Shown here: positions 8,991 through 18,959 of the stretch, piece after piece
Layout of the letters: each line of letters starts with the position of its first letter
How positions within the stretch are numbered: position 1 is the stretch's first letter
Source: Rhizobium sp. BK196
Lineage (GTDB): Bacteria > Pseudomonadota > Alphaproteobacteria > Rhizobiales > Rhizobiaceae
Reading direction: 5' to 3'
NCBI RefSeq assembly: GCF_014193255.1
Contig: NZ_JACHZB010000004.1
Coordinates: forward strand, 388,902-452,901
DNA: 64,000 nucleotides
Translations under genes and position numbers: made by a program
The notes under the pieces: model-generated
Databases searched by the model: none
Told to the model about the DNA's origin: nothing
What the model saw: the letters and a program-made list of their open reading frames with translations, nothing else

Positions 8991-10616
8991 TTACTTGGCG
9001 AGTTTTGCCAGCGCAGCGACCAACCCCTGCGTAGAAGAATCGTGCCCGGCAGCACTTTCCTTGCCTTCGACGACGGGCAGCAGCCCGGTCGCCAGTTCCT
9101 TGCCGAGTTCCACACCCCACTGGTCGAAGGAGTTGATGCGGAAGAGCACGCCTTCGACGAAGACGCGGTGCTCGTAGAGCGCGATCAGGCGGCCAAGAGC
9201 GTAAGGCGTCAGCTTATCATAGACGAAGGTGATCGACGGGCGGTTGCCGGTGAAGACGCGGTGCGGGGCGATGAAATCGGCCTTCTTGTCGTCCATGCCC
9301 TTGTCGGTCAGCTGCTTCTTGGCTTCCGCGAAGGTGCGGCCCTTCATCAGCGCTTCCGACTGCGCGAGAACGTTGGACATCAGAAGCTGATGCTGGTGGC
9401 GCAGTTCCGGCTCGAAACCGTTTGCGGCGATCATGAACTCTGCCGGGATAATGCTCGTGCCCTGATGGATGAGCTGATAGAAAGCATGCTGGCCGTTGGT
9501 GCCGGGTTCGCCCCAGACGACAGGGCCGGAATTGCCTTCGACCGGCGTGCCGTCGATCGTCACGCCCTTGCCGTTCGATTCCATGTCGAGCTGCTGCAGA
9601 TAAGCCGGGAAGCGCGACAGGCGCTGGTCATAGGGCAGCACGGCGCGCGTCGGATAACCCAGTACATTGCGGTGATAGAAGCCGATCAGGCCGAGCAGCA
9701 TCGGCAGGTTTTCTGCAATCGGCGCCTTACGGAAATGGTTATCGACGGCATGGGCGCCATCGAGGAACTTGCCGAAATTCTCGGGGCCGACAGCGATCAT
9801 CAGCGGCAGGCCAATCGCCGACCAGATCGAATAACGGCCGCCGACCCAATCCCAGAAGCCGAAGACACGTTCGCTTTCGATTCCGAAGGCGGCGACCTTG
9901 TCGAGCGCCGTCGAAACGGCGGCGAAGTGGTGCTGAACGGCCGCTTCGCCAAGCGCGCCGGCGATGAACTTGCGCGCCGTCTGCGCATTGGTCATCGTCT
10001 CGACGGTGGTGAACGTCTTGGAAGCGACGATGAACAGCGTCGTCTCGGGCTGCACCAGCTTCAGGATATCGGCAATATGGGCGCCGTCGATATTGGAGAC
10101 GAAATGGGCGCGCGGGCCGTCGTGGAACGGGGCGAGCGCCAGCGTCGCCATGACCGGGCCAAGATCCGAGCCTCCGATGCCGATATTGATGACATCGGTG
10201 ATCTTTTTGCCGGTCGCGCCCTTCAGCGCGCCGGAGCGCACGCCGTCGGCAAACTTGCCCATGGCGGCGAGCACGGCGTTGACGTCAGGCATGACATCCT
10301 TGCCATCGACCAGCACAGGCGTATTGGAACGGTTGCGCAGCGCCGTGTGCAGCACGGCGCGATCTTCGGTGAAGTTGATCGCCTTGCCGGAGAACATCTC
10401 CTCCCGTTTCTTCTCGACGCCGCCTTCTTCGGCGAGCCTGACCAGAAGCTTCAGGATGTCATCGTTCACTGCCGTCTTGGAAAAATCCATCAGCAGGTCG
10501 TCAAGCGATACGGAAAAGCGCGAAAAGCGCTGTGGATCATCAGCGAATGCGGCGCGCAGATCGGTGGCATTGGTGGCAGCCGCAGTGCTCTTCAGTTGTT
10601 CGACGATGGCATTCAT
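8991..10616 (-). CDS. pgi: Glucose-6-phosphate isomerase
   Basis: Pgi interconverts glucose-6-phosphate and fructose-6-phosphate in the cytoplasm, which in rhizobia feeds fructose and gluconeogenic carbon into the Entner-Doudoroff and pentose routes. The 541-residue length is normal. Both family signatures are present: [14 protein letters not shown] and, near the C-terminus, [24 protein letters not shown] for the phosphate-binding region is also visible. AAAGGAG precedes ATG 10616, which decides this start over a long upstream open frame. It ends in a clear terminator, so it is probably monocistronic. Confidence 0.97.
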   Translation of the reverse strand: MNAIVEQLKSTAAATNATDLRAAFADDPQRFSRFSVSLDDLLMDFSKTAVNDDILKLLVRLAEEGGVEKKREEMFSGKAINFTEDRAVLHTALRNRSNTPVLVDGKDVMPDVNAVLAAMGKFADGVRSGALKGATGKKITDVINIGIGGSDLGPVMATLALAPFHDGPRAHFVSNIDGAHIADILKLVQPETTLFIVASKTFTTVETMTNAQTARKFIAGALGEAAVQHHFAAVSTALDKVAAFGIESERVFGFWDWVGGRYSIWSAIGLPLMIAVGPENFGKFLDGAHAVDNHFRKAPIAENLPMLLGLIGFYHRNVLGYPTRAVLPYDQRLSRFPAYLQQLDMESNGKGVTIDGTPVEGNSGPVVWGEPGTNGQHAFYQLIHQGTSIIPAEFMIAANGFEPELRHQHQLLMSNVLAQSEALMKGRTFAEAKKQLTDKGMDDKKADFIAPHRVFTGNRPSITFVYDKLTPYALGRLIALYEHRVFVEGVLFRINSFDQWGVELGKELATGLLPVVEGKESAAGHDSSTQGLVAALAKLAK

Positions 10617-10701
10617 GGAAGGCTCCTTTGGAGGCGGAGGGGTCGCGGAAACTATTCCCTTTCCCGCAGCCAAATCAAGTTCGGCCGTCTGACGAAATAT
10701 G

Positions 10702-10731
10702 AAAAAAGCCACCCGCGACAAGCGGATGGCT
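10702..10731 (-). terminator. Rho-independent terminator of fadD
   Basis: Arms AGCCACCCGC (10707-10716) and GCGGATGGCT (10722-10731) form a stem with one mismatch and a 5-base loop. On the minus strand a T-run follows (A-run at 10702-10707). It is similar in stem sequence to the pgi terminator. Confidence 0.87.
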
Positions 10732-10755
10732 CTCAATATCACGAGACCGTCAAAT

Positions 10756-12456
10756 TTAGCCGCGCAGGTCCTTGCGCAGGATCTTGCCGACAGGGCTCTT
10801 CGGCAGCTCGGTGCGGAACTCGATGAAACGCGGGCGTTTGTAATTGGTGAGATTGGCCGCACAATGGGCTCTCACATCGGCTTCGGCCAGGTTCGGATCC
10901 TTGCGCACGATAAAGAGTTTCACAGCCTCCCCGGAATGCCCGTCCGGCACGCCGATCGCCGCCGCTTCCAGGATGCCGGGATGCATGGCGGCCACTTCCT
11001 CGATCTCGTTCGGATAGACGTTGAAGCCGGAGACGAGGATCATGTCCTTCTTGCGGTCGACGATCTTGGTATAGCCGCGCTCGTCCATGAAGCCCATGTC
11101 GCCGGTGCGGAAATAGCCATCCGGCGTCATTACCCGGGCCGTCTCCTCCGGCTTGTTCCAGTATCCGGCCATGACCTGCGGGCCACGAATGCAGATCTCG
11201 CCGATCTCTCCAAGCGGCAGCGAATTGCCGGCCTCGTCCCTGATATCGAGTTCCGTCGAGGGAATGGGAAGGCCTATCGAGCCCGTGAATTCGGGTGAAT
11301 CGAAGCGGTTGGCGGTCGCAACGGGTGACGTCTCGGACAGACCATAGCCCTCGGTGACATGCGAGCCGGTCACCTTCAGCCAGCGTTCCGCCACCGGCCG
11401 CTGCACGGCCATGCCGCCGCCGAGAGACATGACGAGAGAAGAGAAATCGAGTTTGGCGAAATCGGCATTGTTCAGCAGCGCATTGAACAGCGTGTTAAGG
11501 CCGGGGAAGATATGAATGTTCGATTTCTGGAATTCCTTCACCAGCCCTGGAATGTCGCGCGGATTGGCAATCAGCACATTATGGGCGCCGAGCGACATGC
11601 CCATCAGGGAATTCACCGTCAGCGCGAAGATGTGATAGAGCGGCAGCGCGCAGAGGAAGTTCAGGACATCAGGCTGCTTCTTCTTGTCGAAGGCGGATTT
11701 CAGCCAGAGCTGCAGCTGCGTCTTATTGGCAAGCAGGTTCTGATGCGTCAGCATCGCGCCCTTGGCAATGCCAGTTGTTCCACCTGTATATTGCAGGAAG
11801 GCAATGTCGCTACGGGTCAACGCGACCGGCGCAAGCGTCCTGTTTGCCCCCTCGGACAGCACTTGCCGGAAGCTCTTGTGTCGCGGGATGGACCAGGACG
11901 GGACGAGCTTCTTCACCCGGCGGACGACGAAATTGACGATATGCCCCTTTGGGCCGAGCATTTCACCGAGAGAGCTGACGACGACATGGCGCAGGTCCGT
12001 TTTGTTGATGACCTGTTCGACCGTGCGTGCGAAATTTTCCAGAACGAAGATCGCCTTGGCGCCGGAATCATTGAGCTGGTGCTCGAGTTCGCGCGGCGTG
12101 TAGAGTGGGTTGACGTTCACGACGACGAGCCCGGCGCGCAGGATGCCGTAGACCGCGATCGGGTTCTGCAACACGTTCGGCATCATCACGGCGACGCGGT
12201 CGCCCTTCTGCAGGCCGACGCTCTGCAGCCAGGCAGCCACCTTGCGTGTTTGCACCTCGAGCTCGCGATAGGTCATGACCTTGCCCATGCTGGAAAAGGC
12301 TTTGCGATCGGCAAAACGGGCGCAGTTCTGTTCCAGGAGGTCGGGAAGCGAAGCGAATTCCAGCGGCGGAATCTGGGCCGGAACGACGTCCGGATAGGTG
12401 GCAAGCCATGGTTTTTCCGGTTTCGCACCACCGGGGTGCACGGAAATGCTGTTCAT
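10756..12456 (-). CDS. fadD: Long-chain fatty acid-CoA ligase
   Basis: This 566-residue protein is an ANL-superfamily acyl-CoA synthetase that activates fatty acids to acyl-CoA through an acyl-AMP intermediate. The AMP-binding motif [15 protein letters not shown], the [10 protein letters not shown] motif, the hinge-region [10 protein letters not shown] and the C-terminal lysine motif [15 protein letters not shown] are all visible. Length and order fit E. coli FadD (561). I prefer ATG 12456 ([10 protein letters not shown]), with GGGAGAGA upstream; an in-frame start 13 codons earlier is possible. A dyad at 12582-12597 in the promoter region resembles fatty-acid or branched-chain regulator sites and recurs in front of the nitronate monooxygenase gene. 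Confidence 0.93.
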   Translation of the reverse strand: MNSISVHPGGAKPEKPWLATYPDVVPAQIPPLEFASLPDLLEQNCARFADRKAFSSMGKVMTYRELEVQTRKVAAWLQSVGLQKGDRVAVMMPNVLQNPIAVYGILRAGLVVVNVNPLYTPRELEHQLNDSGAKAIFVLENFARTVEQVINKTDLRHVVVSSLGEMLGPKGHIVNFVVRRVKKLVPSWSIPRHKSFRQVLSEGANRTLAPVALTRSDIAFLQYTGGTTGIAKGAMLTHQNLLANKTQLQLWLKSAFDKKKQPDVLNFLCALPLYHIFALTVNSLMGMSLGAHNVLIANPRDIPGLVKEFQKSNIHIFPGLNTLFNALLNNADFAKLDFSSLVMSLGGGMAVQRPVAERWLKVTGSHVTEGYGLSETSPVATANRFDSPEFTGSIGLPIPSTELDIRDEAGNSLPLGEIGEICIRGPQVMAGYWNKPEETARVMTPDGYFRTGDMGFMDERGYTKIVDRKKDMILVSGFNVYPNEIEEVAAMHPGILEAAAIGVPDGHSGEAVKLFIVRKDPNLAEADVRAHCAANLTNYKRPRFIEFRTELPKSPVGKILRKDLRG

Positions 12457-12581
12457 CGTGTCTCTCTCCCATTCGGCCGCCGAAACCGGATACACCCGTC
12501 GATCGGAAGATCCTCCATCCTCCGTCAGGGCAGCTTAGGCCATTGCTTGAGCGGTTCAAGCGGATTGAGGTTACAATAACC

Positions 12582-12597
12582 TTAACGTAAACGTCAA
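12582..12597. promoter_or_regulatory. Putative operator upstream of fadD (TTAACGTAAACGTCAA)
   Basis: A 16-base near-palindrome lies 126 bases upstream of fadD. Read on the minus strand it begins TTGACGTTTACG, the same 12 bases that open the perfect dyad at 44550-44571 before the nitronate monooxygenase gene. Spaced ACGT dyads of this form are known for regulators of fatty-acid and branched-chain catabolism (LiuR/FadP type). Which regulator binds here is inference. Confidence 0.5.
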
Positions 12598-12695
12598 TAT
12601 CGCGCGTACCGCATATGAATGGCACGGAACTTTGAGGCATAGGGCACGTTTTCTCAGTGTGGAAGATCCACGAGGAAACGACAAAGGAGGTGCAC

Positions 12696-13088
12696 ATGCT
12701 CAATCAGGATACTGACGCCACCCGCCGTGACCCGGATGTGAAGGATACGCCGACGCTGATCGCCAGCGACCGCGTCGAAGGCACCCGCGTCTATGGCGCC
12801 GATGGCAAACACATCGGCTCCATCGAGCGCCTCATCCTCGGGAAGCAGGACGGCCGTGTCGCGTACGCCGTTCTGAGTTTTGGCGGCTTCCTCGGCATCG
12901 GTCATGATCACTACCCGCTGCCTTGGGAAAAGCTGACCTACGATACCCAGCTGGACGGCTACCGCATCGATCTCACCAAGGAGCAGATCGAGGGAGCGCC
13001 AAGCTACGCGGATGATGATGACACCTGGTACAATGAGAATGGCCGCCGCGTTTATGACTACTACGGCGTGCCGCCCTACTGGATGTAA
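12696..13088 (+). CDS. PRC-barrel domain protein
   Basis: The 130-residue soluble protein contains a PRC-barrel fold (about residues 15-95: ASDRVEGTRVYGADGKHIGSIERLIL, then AVLSFGGFLGIGHDHYPLPWEKL). The C-terminus is acidic and aromatic (DDDDTWYNENGRRVYDYYG). Such stand-alone PRC-barrel proteins are common in rhizobia and are often stress-associated, but no biochemical role is established. AAAGGAGGTG six bases before ATG 12696 gives an unusually strong ribosome site and decides the start, suggesting high expression. A terminator follows directly. Confidence 0.9.
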   Translation: MLNQDTDATRRDPDVKDTPTLIASDRVEGTRVYGADGKHIGSIERLILGKQDGRVAYAVLSFGGFLGIGHDHYPLPWEKLTYDTQLDGYRIDLTKEQIEGAPSYADDDDTWYNENGRRVYDYYGVPPYWM

Positions 13089-13114
13089 CGTCACCCGTGA
13101 GGACGAGCCGGATG

Positions 13115-13138
13115 AGGCCCCGCGAGAGCGGGGCCTTT
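13115..13138 (+). terminator. Rho-independent terminator after the PRC-barrel gene
   Basis: A perfect 9-bp stem, AGGCCCCGC (13115-13123) with GCGGGGCCT (13128-13136), has a GAGA tetraloop and a short T run. The stem abuts the stop codon of the convergent beta-mannosidase gene and may stop transcription from both sides. Confidence 0.85.
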
Positions 13139-15588
13139 CATCGTGGGGTCACAAGATCATTGGCGCATCGCAATACCGTGCCGATCACGATATCCTCAAC
13201 AGAAAGCTGCTTCTCGGACGTCAAACGGAAGACATGGCTGTCACCGGGCAGCAGTGTCACCAGCATGGAATCCACCACCGCCGTGGGGTCGAGCCGATCC
13301 GCCATCAGGCAGAGATCTCTGAGGAAGCTCTTTGCTGTGACCCTGACCTCATAGCCGCCAGCCATTCTTGCCAGCGAAATGTCGAGCGCTGGCGCAGGAA
13401 GTTTCAGGTCGATATCCTCCACAAAATAGTGGAAGGCGCGCTTGTCGAGCATCTGGACGACGATGACTTCCTCATCTGCCGCGCCGGCTTTCGCGATCTC
13501 CTCGGGCAGAGGAAATTCCTTGGCTTCGAACCGGTCGCAGAGCAGCCGCCAGAATTCGAATTCCGCCAGCACCGTTCCATCCAGCCGTAGACGCTTGCCG
13601 CTGATCTTCGAGCGCCAGAACAGCGTCTGCTCATTCACGGCGATTGCCGAAAGGCCTTGGCCACGCGGCTGGATCGTCAGCAGACGAGGGTGGAATGCCT
13701 GCTGCATCGCGTACCAGAGCGGCTTGCGCCGGCCGGCGGAATCAAGCGCTGCCCATGACGTGACCGGCCAGCAATCGTTGAACTGCCAGACGACTGCTCC
13801 CTTGCAGATGTCGCGATGGGAGCGCATGTGCTCGACGGCAAAGCGGATGGCGCGCGCCTGATTGAGCTGTGTCGCGAAATGCCAGTCATCCATCGTCTGC
13901 GGCACGGGCAGATGCCCGGCAAGGCCCTTGATCAGCTTGTCATTGCCTTGCGTCGCCTTCTGATGATGGAAGACGCCGCGCGATTCCGGCGTCAGCGGCT
14001 CGTCATGCACGCTCTCCTGCAACGTCGCCCAGTTCGGCGGGGCCTGCCAGCCGAATTCCGAGCAGAAGCGCGGGATGTAATTGCGGTAGACCTCGTAACC
14101 GACGTCGTTCCACACGTCCCAGATATGCTTGCAGCCATGCCGGTCGTCATTCGGCTCGATATCCATGGAGCCCGAATAGGGGCTGCCGGGATAGTAGGGC
14201 CTGATGGGATCGAGTTCGGCGCAAAGCTTCGGCAGAACATCGAGATAATAACCGAGCCCCCAGCTGACACCGTCCTTGATGATCGGCCGCCAGCCCCATT
14301 CGTCAAAGCCCCAGATATTCTCGTTATTGCCGTTCCAGATGACGAGCGATGCATGCGGCATCAGCCGCACGACATTGTCGCGAACCTCGGCGATCACCTC
14401 GCTGCGCAACGGTTCTTCCTCCGGGTAGGAGGCGCAGGCAAAAAGGAAATCCTGCCAGACGAGCATGCCGGCCCGGTCGCAGGCCTCGTAAAACTCGTCC
14501 CGCTCGAAGATACCGCCGCCCCAGACGCGCAACAGATTGATATTGGCAGCCTTCGCCTCGTCGATCCGCGCCGCATAGCGCTCCGCAGTCACGCGCGAGG
14601 GGAAGCAATCGTCCGGTATCCAGTTTGCACCGCAGGCAAAGATCGCCACGTCGTTGATGACGAAGGTGAAGGCCGAGCCATGCGCATCCGGTGACGTATC
14701 GAGCCGCAGCGAACGGAAGCCAATCTCTTTCGAATAGCGGTCAAGTAAGTTGCCGTTGGCATCTTCCAGCCGGATGTCGAGAGGATAAAGTGGCTGCGCC
14801 CCGAGATGATGCGGCCACCAGAGCTGCGGCGAGGGGATGCGAACTTCAAATGAAAGCTCCTCTGCATCCGCTTCGACGACGACCGCCTGCGTCGCGCCAC
14901 CGATCTCGGCCGTGAGCCTCGCCGGCAGGTCCTCGCCATGCCTCGCCAGCCGCACATGCACCTTGACCAGGCCATCACCACCGGCAAGCGTGGCCGAAAC
15001 ACGTGTTTCGGCAAGCCGCAACCGATCCCAGCTCTCCAGCCGCACCGGCTTCCAGAGCCCTGCCGTGACAAGCGTCGGACCCCAGTCCCAGCCGAAATTG
15101 CAGGCCATCTTCCGCATCAGATTGCCCGGCCCGGGATAGTTGTTCGGGCGGTAGCCGTAATGCTTCTCCATCTCCGCGCCATAAGCGTAGGCGGAATGGA
15201 AGGTGACGCTCAGTTCGTTTGCGCCTGCCCGCAGCAGCGACGATACGTCGAAGCGATAGGTGCGGTGCATGTTGAAGGTGCGGCCGATCTCTTCGCCATT
15301 CAGGCTGATCGTCGCAATTGTATCGACGCCGTCGAAGACCAGTTCCTGCACTTGGGTCCCATCAGGCTCGGCCTCGAAATCCAGCCGGTAGACCCATTCC
15401 GTCTTGCCGATCCAGTCATTGGTGATCTCGTTGATATCGAGATAGGGATCGGGGATCAGCCTTTCGGCAAGCAGGTCGAGATGCACGCAGCCGGGCACCG
15501 TTGCCGGAATGGACGCCGGCAGACTGGTTCTTCCTGTATCGTTACAGGAAAGCGTCCAGCCGCTATGAAGGTCTCTCCTCCCAATCAT
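13138..15588 (-). CDS. Glycoside hydrolase family 2 beta-mannosidase
   Basis: The 816-residue protein shows the GH2 order: N-terminal sugar-binding jelly roll (about 1-170), immunoglobulin-like domain (about 180-280), then a TIM barrel. The acid/base glutamate sits in IWNGNNENIWGF (about residue 421) and the nucleophile glutamate in FCSEFGWQAPP (about residue 510), both in forms typical of beta-mannosidases. No signal peptide is seen, so it should act in the cytoplasm on imported manno-oligosaccharides. AAGAGG precedes ATG 15588. The next gene on this strand upstream (glyoxalase-like) ends 16 bases away, so the two may be cotranscribed. Confidence 0.92.
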   Translation of the reverse strand: MIGRRDLHSGWTLSCNDTGRTSLPASIPATVPGCVHLDLLAERLIPDPYLDINEITNDWIGKTEWVYRLDFEAEPDGTQVQELVFDGVDTIATISLNGEEIGRTFNMHRTYRFDVSSLLRAGANELSVTFHSAYAYGAEMEKHYGYRPNNYPGPGNLMRKMACNFGWDWGPTLVTAGLWKPVRLESWDRLRLAETRVSATLAGGDGLVKVHVRLARHGEDLPARLTAEIGGATQAVVVEADAEELSFEVRIPSPQLWWPHHLGAQPLYPLDIRLEDANGNLLDRYSKEIGFRSLRLDTSPDAHGSAFTFVINDVAIFACGANWIPDDCFPSRVTAERYAARIDEAKAANINLLRVWGGGIFERDEFYEACDRAGMLVWQDFLFACASYPEEEPLRSEVIAEVRDNVVRLMPHASLVIWNGNNENIWGFDEWGWRPIIKDGVSWGLGYYLDVLPKLCAELDPIRPYYPGSPYSGSMDIEPNDDRHGCKHIWDVWNDVGYEVYRNYIPRFCSEFGWQAPPNWATLQESVHDEPLTPESRGVFHHQKATQGNDKLIKGLAGHLPVPQTMDDWHFATQLNQARAIRFAVEHMRSHRDICKGAVVWQFNDCWPVTSWAALDSAGRRKPLWYAMQQAFHPRLLTIQPRGQGLSAIAVNEQTLFWRSKISGKRLRLDGTVLAEFEFWRLLCDRFEAKEFPLPEEIAKAGAADEEVIVVQMLDKRAFHYFVEDIDLKLPAPALDISLARMAGGYEVRVTAKSFLRDLCLMADRLDPTAVVDSMLVTLLPGDSHVFRLTSEKQLSVEDIVIGTVLRCANDLVTPR

Positions 15589-15604
15589 GTCAGCCTCTTA
15601 TCTT

Positions 15605-16000
15605 TTATTGAAAACGGCCGTGACGCTGCAGCACTTCGATCTTGTAGCCGTCGGGATCGGTGATGAAGAAAAATAGCCCGAACAGCTTGCCGTCGCGGTT
15701 GAGTTCCACGAGCTTGCCGGGGTTGAGACCGAGATCGGTCAGCCGCTTGTGCTCGACCTGCACTTCCTGAACGGAAACAGCCAGATGCCCATAGGCATCG
15801 CCGAGATTATAGGGCTCAATACGGCCCTTATTGACCGTCAGTTCCAGCTCGAAGCCGGTCTCGTCATTGCTCATATATATCAGCGTGAAGGTCTCGAAAT
15901 CGACACGGTCGGCAACCTTGAGCCCGAAGACCTTGCTGTAGAATTCGACCGAGCGGACCTCGTCCAACACGCGGATCATGGAATGGATCATTTTGGCCAA
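15605..16000 (-). CDS. gloA: VOC family protein, lactoylglutathione lyase (glyoxalase I)-like, TTG start
   Basis: The 131-residue protein is a single VOC unit. The four positions that bind metal in glyoxalase I are all filled: H near the N-terminus in MIHSMIRV, E in TGFELELTVN, H in YGHLAVSV and E in GYKIEVLQ. It should convert the methylglyoxal-glutathione hemithioacetal to S-lactoylglutathione. The start appears to be TTG at 16000, because GGGAGA lies six bases before it; the first in-frame ATG, three codons later, has worse spacing. The gene symbol is by family; other glyoxalase I paralogs may exist in the genome. Confidence 0.82.
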   Translation of the reverse strand: MAKMIHSMIRVLDEVRSVEFYSKVFGLKVADRVDFETFTLIYMSNDETGFELELTVNKGRIEPYNLGDAYGHLAVSVQEVQVEHKRLTDLGLNPGKLVELNRDGKLFGLFFFITDPDGYKIEVLQRHGRFQ

Positions 16001-16048
16001 GGCGGGTCTCCCATGACTACTGTCTCCGCTGCCTTGGTAGCCGTCCTC

Positions 16049-16798
16049 TCAAGCCGGACGCAAGCCCATTCTGCGCGTGATCGCACCTTCGAGCATGCCG
16101 ACGACATCATAGATCAGCACCGCCATCAGGCCGACGATCAAGCCGCCCTGCAGGATGAAGGCCGTATTGTCGGAAATCAGGCCGGCGATGATGACCTCGC
16201 CGAGGCCCTTTGCCGCAACCGTCGAGCCGATCGTCGCCGTGCCGATATTGATGACGGTCGCGACCTTCAGCCCTTCAAGGATCAGCGGCAGTGCCAGCGG
16301 CAGCTCCACCTGGAAAAGGCGCTGCCTTCCGTTCATGCCCATTCCGTCCGCGGCATCCAGCACCTGCGGCGACACCTGCTTGAGGCCGGCGACGGTATTC
16401 TCGAAGATCGGCAACAGGCCATAGAGAAAGAGCGCAATCAGCGTCGGCGCAGCACCGAAGCCGGTGGCGGGAACGGCAAGCGCCAGCACCGCGACAGGGG
16501 GAAAGGTCTGGCCGGCATTGGCAATGGCGCGTGACAACGGCAGGAAGTCGGCGCCGCTTGGCCGGGTAACGAAAATGCCGCCGAGAACAGCAAGCACGGC
16601 GCTGCCGATGATCGAAATGAAAACCAGCTCCAGGTGCCCCAGCGCCAGAAAAGCGAGGCTGTTCTGCGTATAGACCGGCGATGCATTGTTGTTTGTCAGC
16701 GGTACCAGCATGAAGGAGAGCCACTCCGTCCTGAAGATCAGGATGAGCAGCATCACCAATGCCAGCGCGCGAAAGAGATTGGCGACGATGAATTTCAT
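16049..16798 (-). CDS. yehW: Osmoprotectant ABC transporter, permease (YehW-like)
   Basis: This 249-residue integral membrane protein has about six helices and the permease EAA-like loop LDAADGMGMNGRQRLFQVELPLALPLILEGLKV. It is of the OpuC/YehW type that pairs with glycine betaine/choline-type ATPases. The start ATG at 16798 overlaps the ATPase stop (ATGA on the minus strand). Together with the next three genes it forms the order binding protein, permease, ATPase, permease, as in E. coli yehZYXW. It sits in the inner membrane and is expected to import quaternary amine osmoprotectants; E. coli Yeh is a low-affinity system, so the true ligand is open. Confidence 0.9.
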   Translation of the reverse strand: MKFIVANLFRALALVMLLILIFRTEWLSFMLVPLTNNNASPVYTQNSLAFLALGHLELVFISIIGSAVLAVLGGIFVTRPSGADFLPLSRAIANAGQTFPPVAVLALAVPATGFGAAPTLIALFLYGLLPIFENTVAGLKQVSPQVLDAADGMGMNGRQRLFQVELPLALPLILEGLKVATVINIGTATIGSTVAAKGLGEVIIAGLISDNTAFILQGGLIVGLMAVLIYDVVGMLEGAITRRMGLRPA

Positions 16799-17739
16799 GC
16801 CTTGCGGCCCAGTTCGAGCAGCCGTTCCATCGAGATCGAACCGACTGGCGCCTTGTTGGCATCCTGCACGGCTGCCTCGTCGACGCCCTGCCAGATCATT
16901 TCGGCAAGTGCATCCCGAAGGCTGAGCGACTGTGCCAGCGAATAGGGCAGGCCGGGTTTGGCAGGCTGCATGCTGTCCTTCAGCGGCGTCAGCGACATCA
17001 GCTTCAGCGCCCGGTCCGACGTGCCGGTCAATTGCTGCACGAAGGGATCGGCAGGCTCAGTCAGGATCTTCTCCGGCGTCGAGCACTGCAGGAGTTTGCC
17101 GCCGCTCATGACCGCGATCTGGTTACCCAGATGGAAGGCCTCGTCCATGTCATGCGTCACGAGCACGACCGTCGTGCCGAACTGTTTCTGGATCGCCAGG
17201 AGATCATCCTGCGCCTTGCCGCGGATGACAGGATCGAGCGCGCCGAAGGGCTCATCCATCAACAGCAGTTCCGGTTCGGCGGCCAGTGCCCGGGCAACGC
17301 CGACGCGCTGCTGCTGGCCGCCCGAAAGCTGGTGTGGATATTTCTCGGCAAAACTTGCCGGGTCGAGATTGAAGAGGCCGAGCAGTTCCGTCACCCGGCT
17401 GGCGATGCGGGCCGTATCCCAGCCGAGAAGTTCCGGCACGGTCGCGATATTCTGCGCCACCGTACGGTGCGGAAAGAGGCCGTGCCCTTGGATGGCATAA
17501 CCGATCTTGCGGCGAAGCTCGGTCGCCGGCACATCCATGATATCCTGTCCGCCGACGAAGATCTGTCCCTCGGTGATCGGCACCAGCCGGTTGATCATCC
17601 GCATCAGTGTCGATTTGCCGGAACCCGACGTGCCGACGATGACGGTGATCGAGCCCTTCTCGACGCTCATGGAGACATTGTCGACGACGGTTGCAGAGCC
17701 GTAGCGTTTGGTGACGTTCCTGATCTCGATCATGCTCAT
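16795..17739 (-). CDS. yehX: Osmoprotectant ABC transporter, ATP-binding protein (YehX-like)
   Basis: The 314-residue protein has one ABC domain (residues 1-240): Walker A GTSGSGKST, signature [16 protein letters not shown], Walker B LLLMDEPFGALDP, and H-loop VTHDMDEA. The C-terminal tail of about 70 residues is not a clear pair of CBS domains, unlike OpuA-type proteins, and fits the YehX type. The ATG at 17739 overlaps the stop of the permease gene in front (TGA at 17736-17738), so translation is coupled. A second ATG two codons on is an alternative start. Confidence 0.9.
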   Translation of the reverse strand: MSMIEIRNVTKRYGSATVVDNVSMSVEKGSITVIVGTSGSGKSTLMRMINRLVPITEGQIFVGGQDIMDVPATELRRKIGYAIQGHGLFPHRTVAQNIATVPELLGWDTARIASRVTELLGLFNLDPASFAEKYPHQLSGGQQQRVGVARALAAEPELLLMDEPFGALDPVIRGKAQDDLLAIQKQFGTTVVLVTHDMDEAFHLGNQIAVMSGGKLLQCSTPEKILTEPADPFVQQLTGTSDRALKLMSLTPLKDSMQPAKPGLPYSLAQSLSLRDALAEMIWQGVDEAAVQDANKAPVGSISMERLLELGRKA

Positions 17740-18902
17740 GCGGCTGGCCCCTGGATGCTTTCGATGACCGCATCGAGGATGACGGCCGAGGAGAAGGCGA
17801 AGAAAACGGTCGGCACGGCGCCGAGCAGAACGAGGTCCATGGCCGTCTGGCCGAGCCCCTGGAAGATGAAGATGCCGAAACCGCCACCGCCGATCAGCGC
17901 GGCGATCGTCACCATGCCGATTGCCTGCACGAGAACGATGCGGATGCCGGTGAGGATGACCGGGAAGGCGAGCGGCAGGTCGATCCCGGCAAGGATCTGC
18001 CGGCGTGTCAGCCCCATGCCGGCCGCCGCATCGCGCACCGAGGGGTCGACACCTTCGAGCCCGACGACCGTATTGGCAACGATCGGCAGCAGCGAATAGA
18101 GCACGAGCGCAATCAGCGCCGGAGCCGTCCCGATGCCGCGAATGCCGATGTCGGCCGCAAGCGGCACATGTGTCGCGAGATAACCGAGCGGCAGCATCAA
18201 TATGCCGAAGAGCGCAAGGCTCGGGATGGTCTGGATCAGGCTCAACGTCTGCAGCACGATCGCGCGCAGCTTTGGCACCCAGAAACACAGGATGCCGAGC
18301 GGCAGCCCGAGAACGATGGCGATGGCAAGCGATCCGAAGGCGAGAAGCAGATGGGAATAGGCTTCGGTCCAGAACTGGGCCGAACGCGTGGAGAATTCCC
18401 TGAGGATCGACAGACTGTCGAGCAGGCCGGAGGAGAGGCAGATGCCAAGCAGGGCCGTATAGGCGATAAGGGCCGCGACCCGCATCCAGGGCGTCAGCCG
18501 GATCTTCACCAGCGCGTCGGAGATGATGAGGCCAATGACACCGAACAGTACCCAGAAGCTACCGCCAGGCGTCATGCGCGCCACAGTGCTGCCGGGCGGT
18601 GTCGCAGCCGTCGCCACCAGCCCGATTGCAGCAATCAGTGCGGCAAGGCAGAGCGTGCCGAGCCCGAGCCGGATGAAAGCATGGCGTAGGAAGACCGCTG
18701 CCAAGGCAGTGGCAACAAGGAGAATCATCAGGATGACGATTGAAGTCTGGGGAAGAAGCTGCGTCAGCAGCATCGGCTTGCCGGCGGCGATCCGGTTGGC
18801 CTTCACATAGATGAAAGGCAGAAGGGCCGTTGCCGCAATGCCGCCTGCCACCAGTACCACGCCGAGCCGGTCCAGCTTGCGGACCGCTAAGGTTTCTTCC
18901 AT
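17736..18902 (-). CDS. yehY: Osmoprotectant ABC transporter, large permease (YehY-like)
   Basis: At 388 residues this permease is larger than YehW and has extra N-terminal membrane helices (residues 13-35, 50-75, 80-100, 110-130, 140-160) before the conserved permease core. The core includes SLIQTIPSLALFGILMLPLG and the coupling loop VRDAAAGMGLTRRQILAGIDLPLAFPVILTGI. This extended form matches YehY. It follows the binding-protein gene after a GC hairpin, and its stop overlaps the ATPase start. Confidence 0.9.
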   Translation of the reverse strand: MEETLAVRKLDRLGVVLVAGGIAATALLPFIYVKANRIAAGKPMLLTQLLPQTSIVILMILLVATALAAVFLRHAFIRLGLGTLCLAALIAAIGLVATAATPPGSTVARMTPGGSFWVLFGVIGLIISDALVKIRLTPWMRVAALIAYTALLGICLSSGLLDSLSILREFSTRSAQFWTEAYSHLLLAFGSLAIAIVLGLPLGILCFWVPKLRAIVLQTLSLIQTIPSLALFGILMLPLGYLATHVPLAADIGIRGIGTAPALIALVLYSLLPIVANTVVGLEGVDPSVRDAAAGMGLTRRQILAGIDLPLAFPVILTGIRIVLVQAIGMVTIAALIGGGGFGIFIFQGLGQTAMDLVLLGAVPTVFFAFSSAVILDAVIESIQGPAA

Positions 18903-18925
18903 CGATCCAACCCTGTCCGGAAAGT

Positions 18926-18950
18926 GCCCCGCCCGGATACCGGACGGGGC
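18926..18950 (-). terminator. Intercistronic hairpin between osmF and yehY
   Basis: Arms GCCCCGCCCGG (18926-18936) and CCGGACGGGGC (18940-18950) pair at 10 of 11 positions around a 3-base loop. There is no T run, so it more likely stabilises the binding-protein message or attenuates read-through than ends transcription outright, as is common after binding-protein genes. Confidence 0.6.
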
Positions 18951-18959
18951 GTCAAGCGA

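Noticed and set aside
9042..10826. 594-codon plus-strand frame opposite pgi
   Set aside because: Antisense to a complete, motif-bearing pgi gene, no ribosome site, and the composition is typical of shadow translation.
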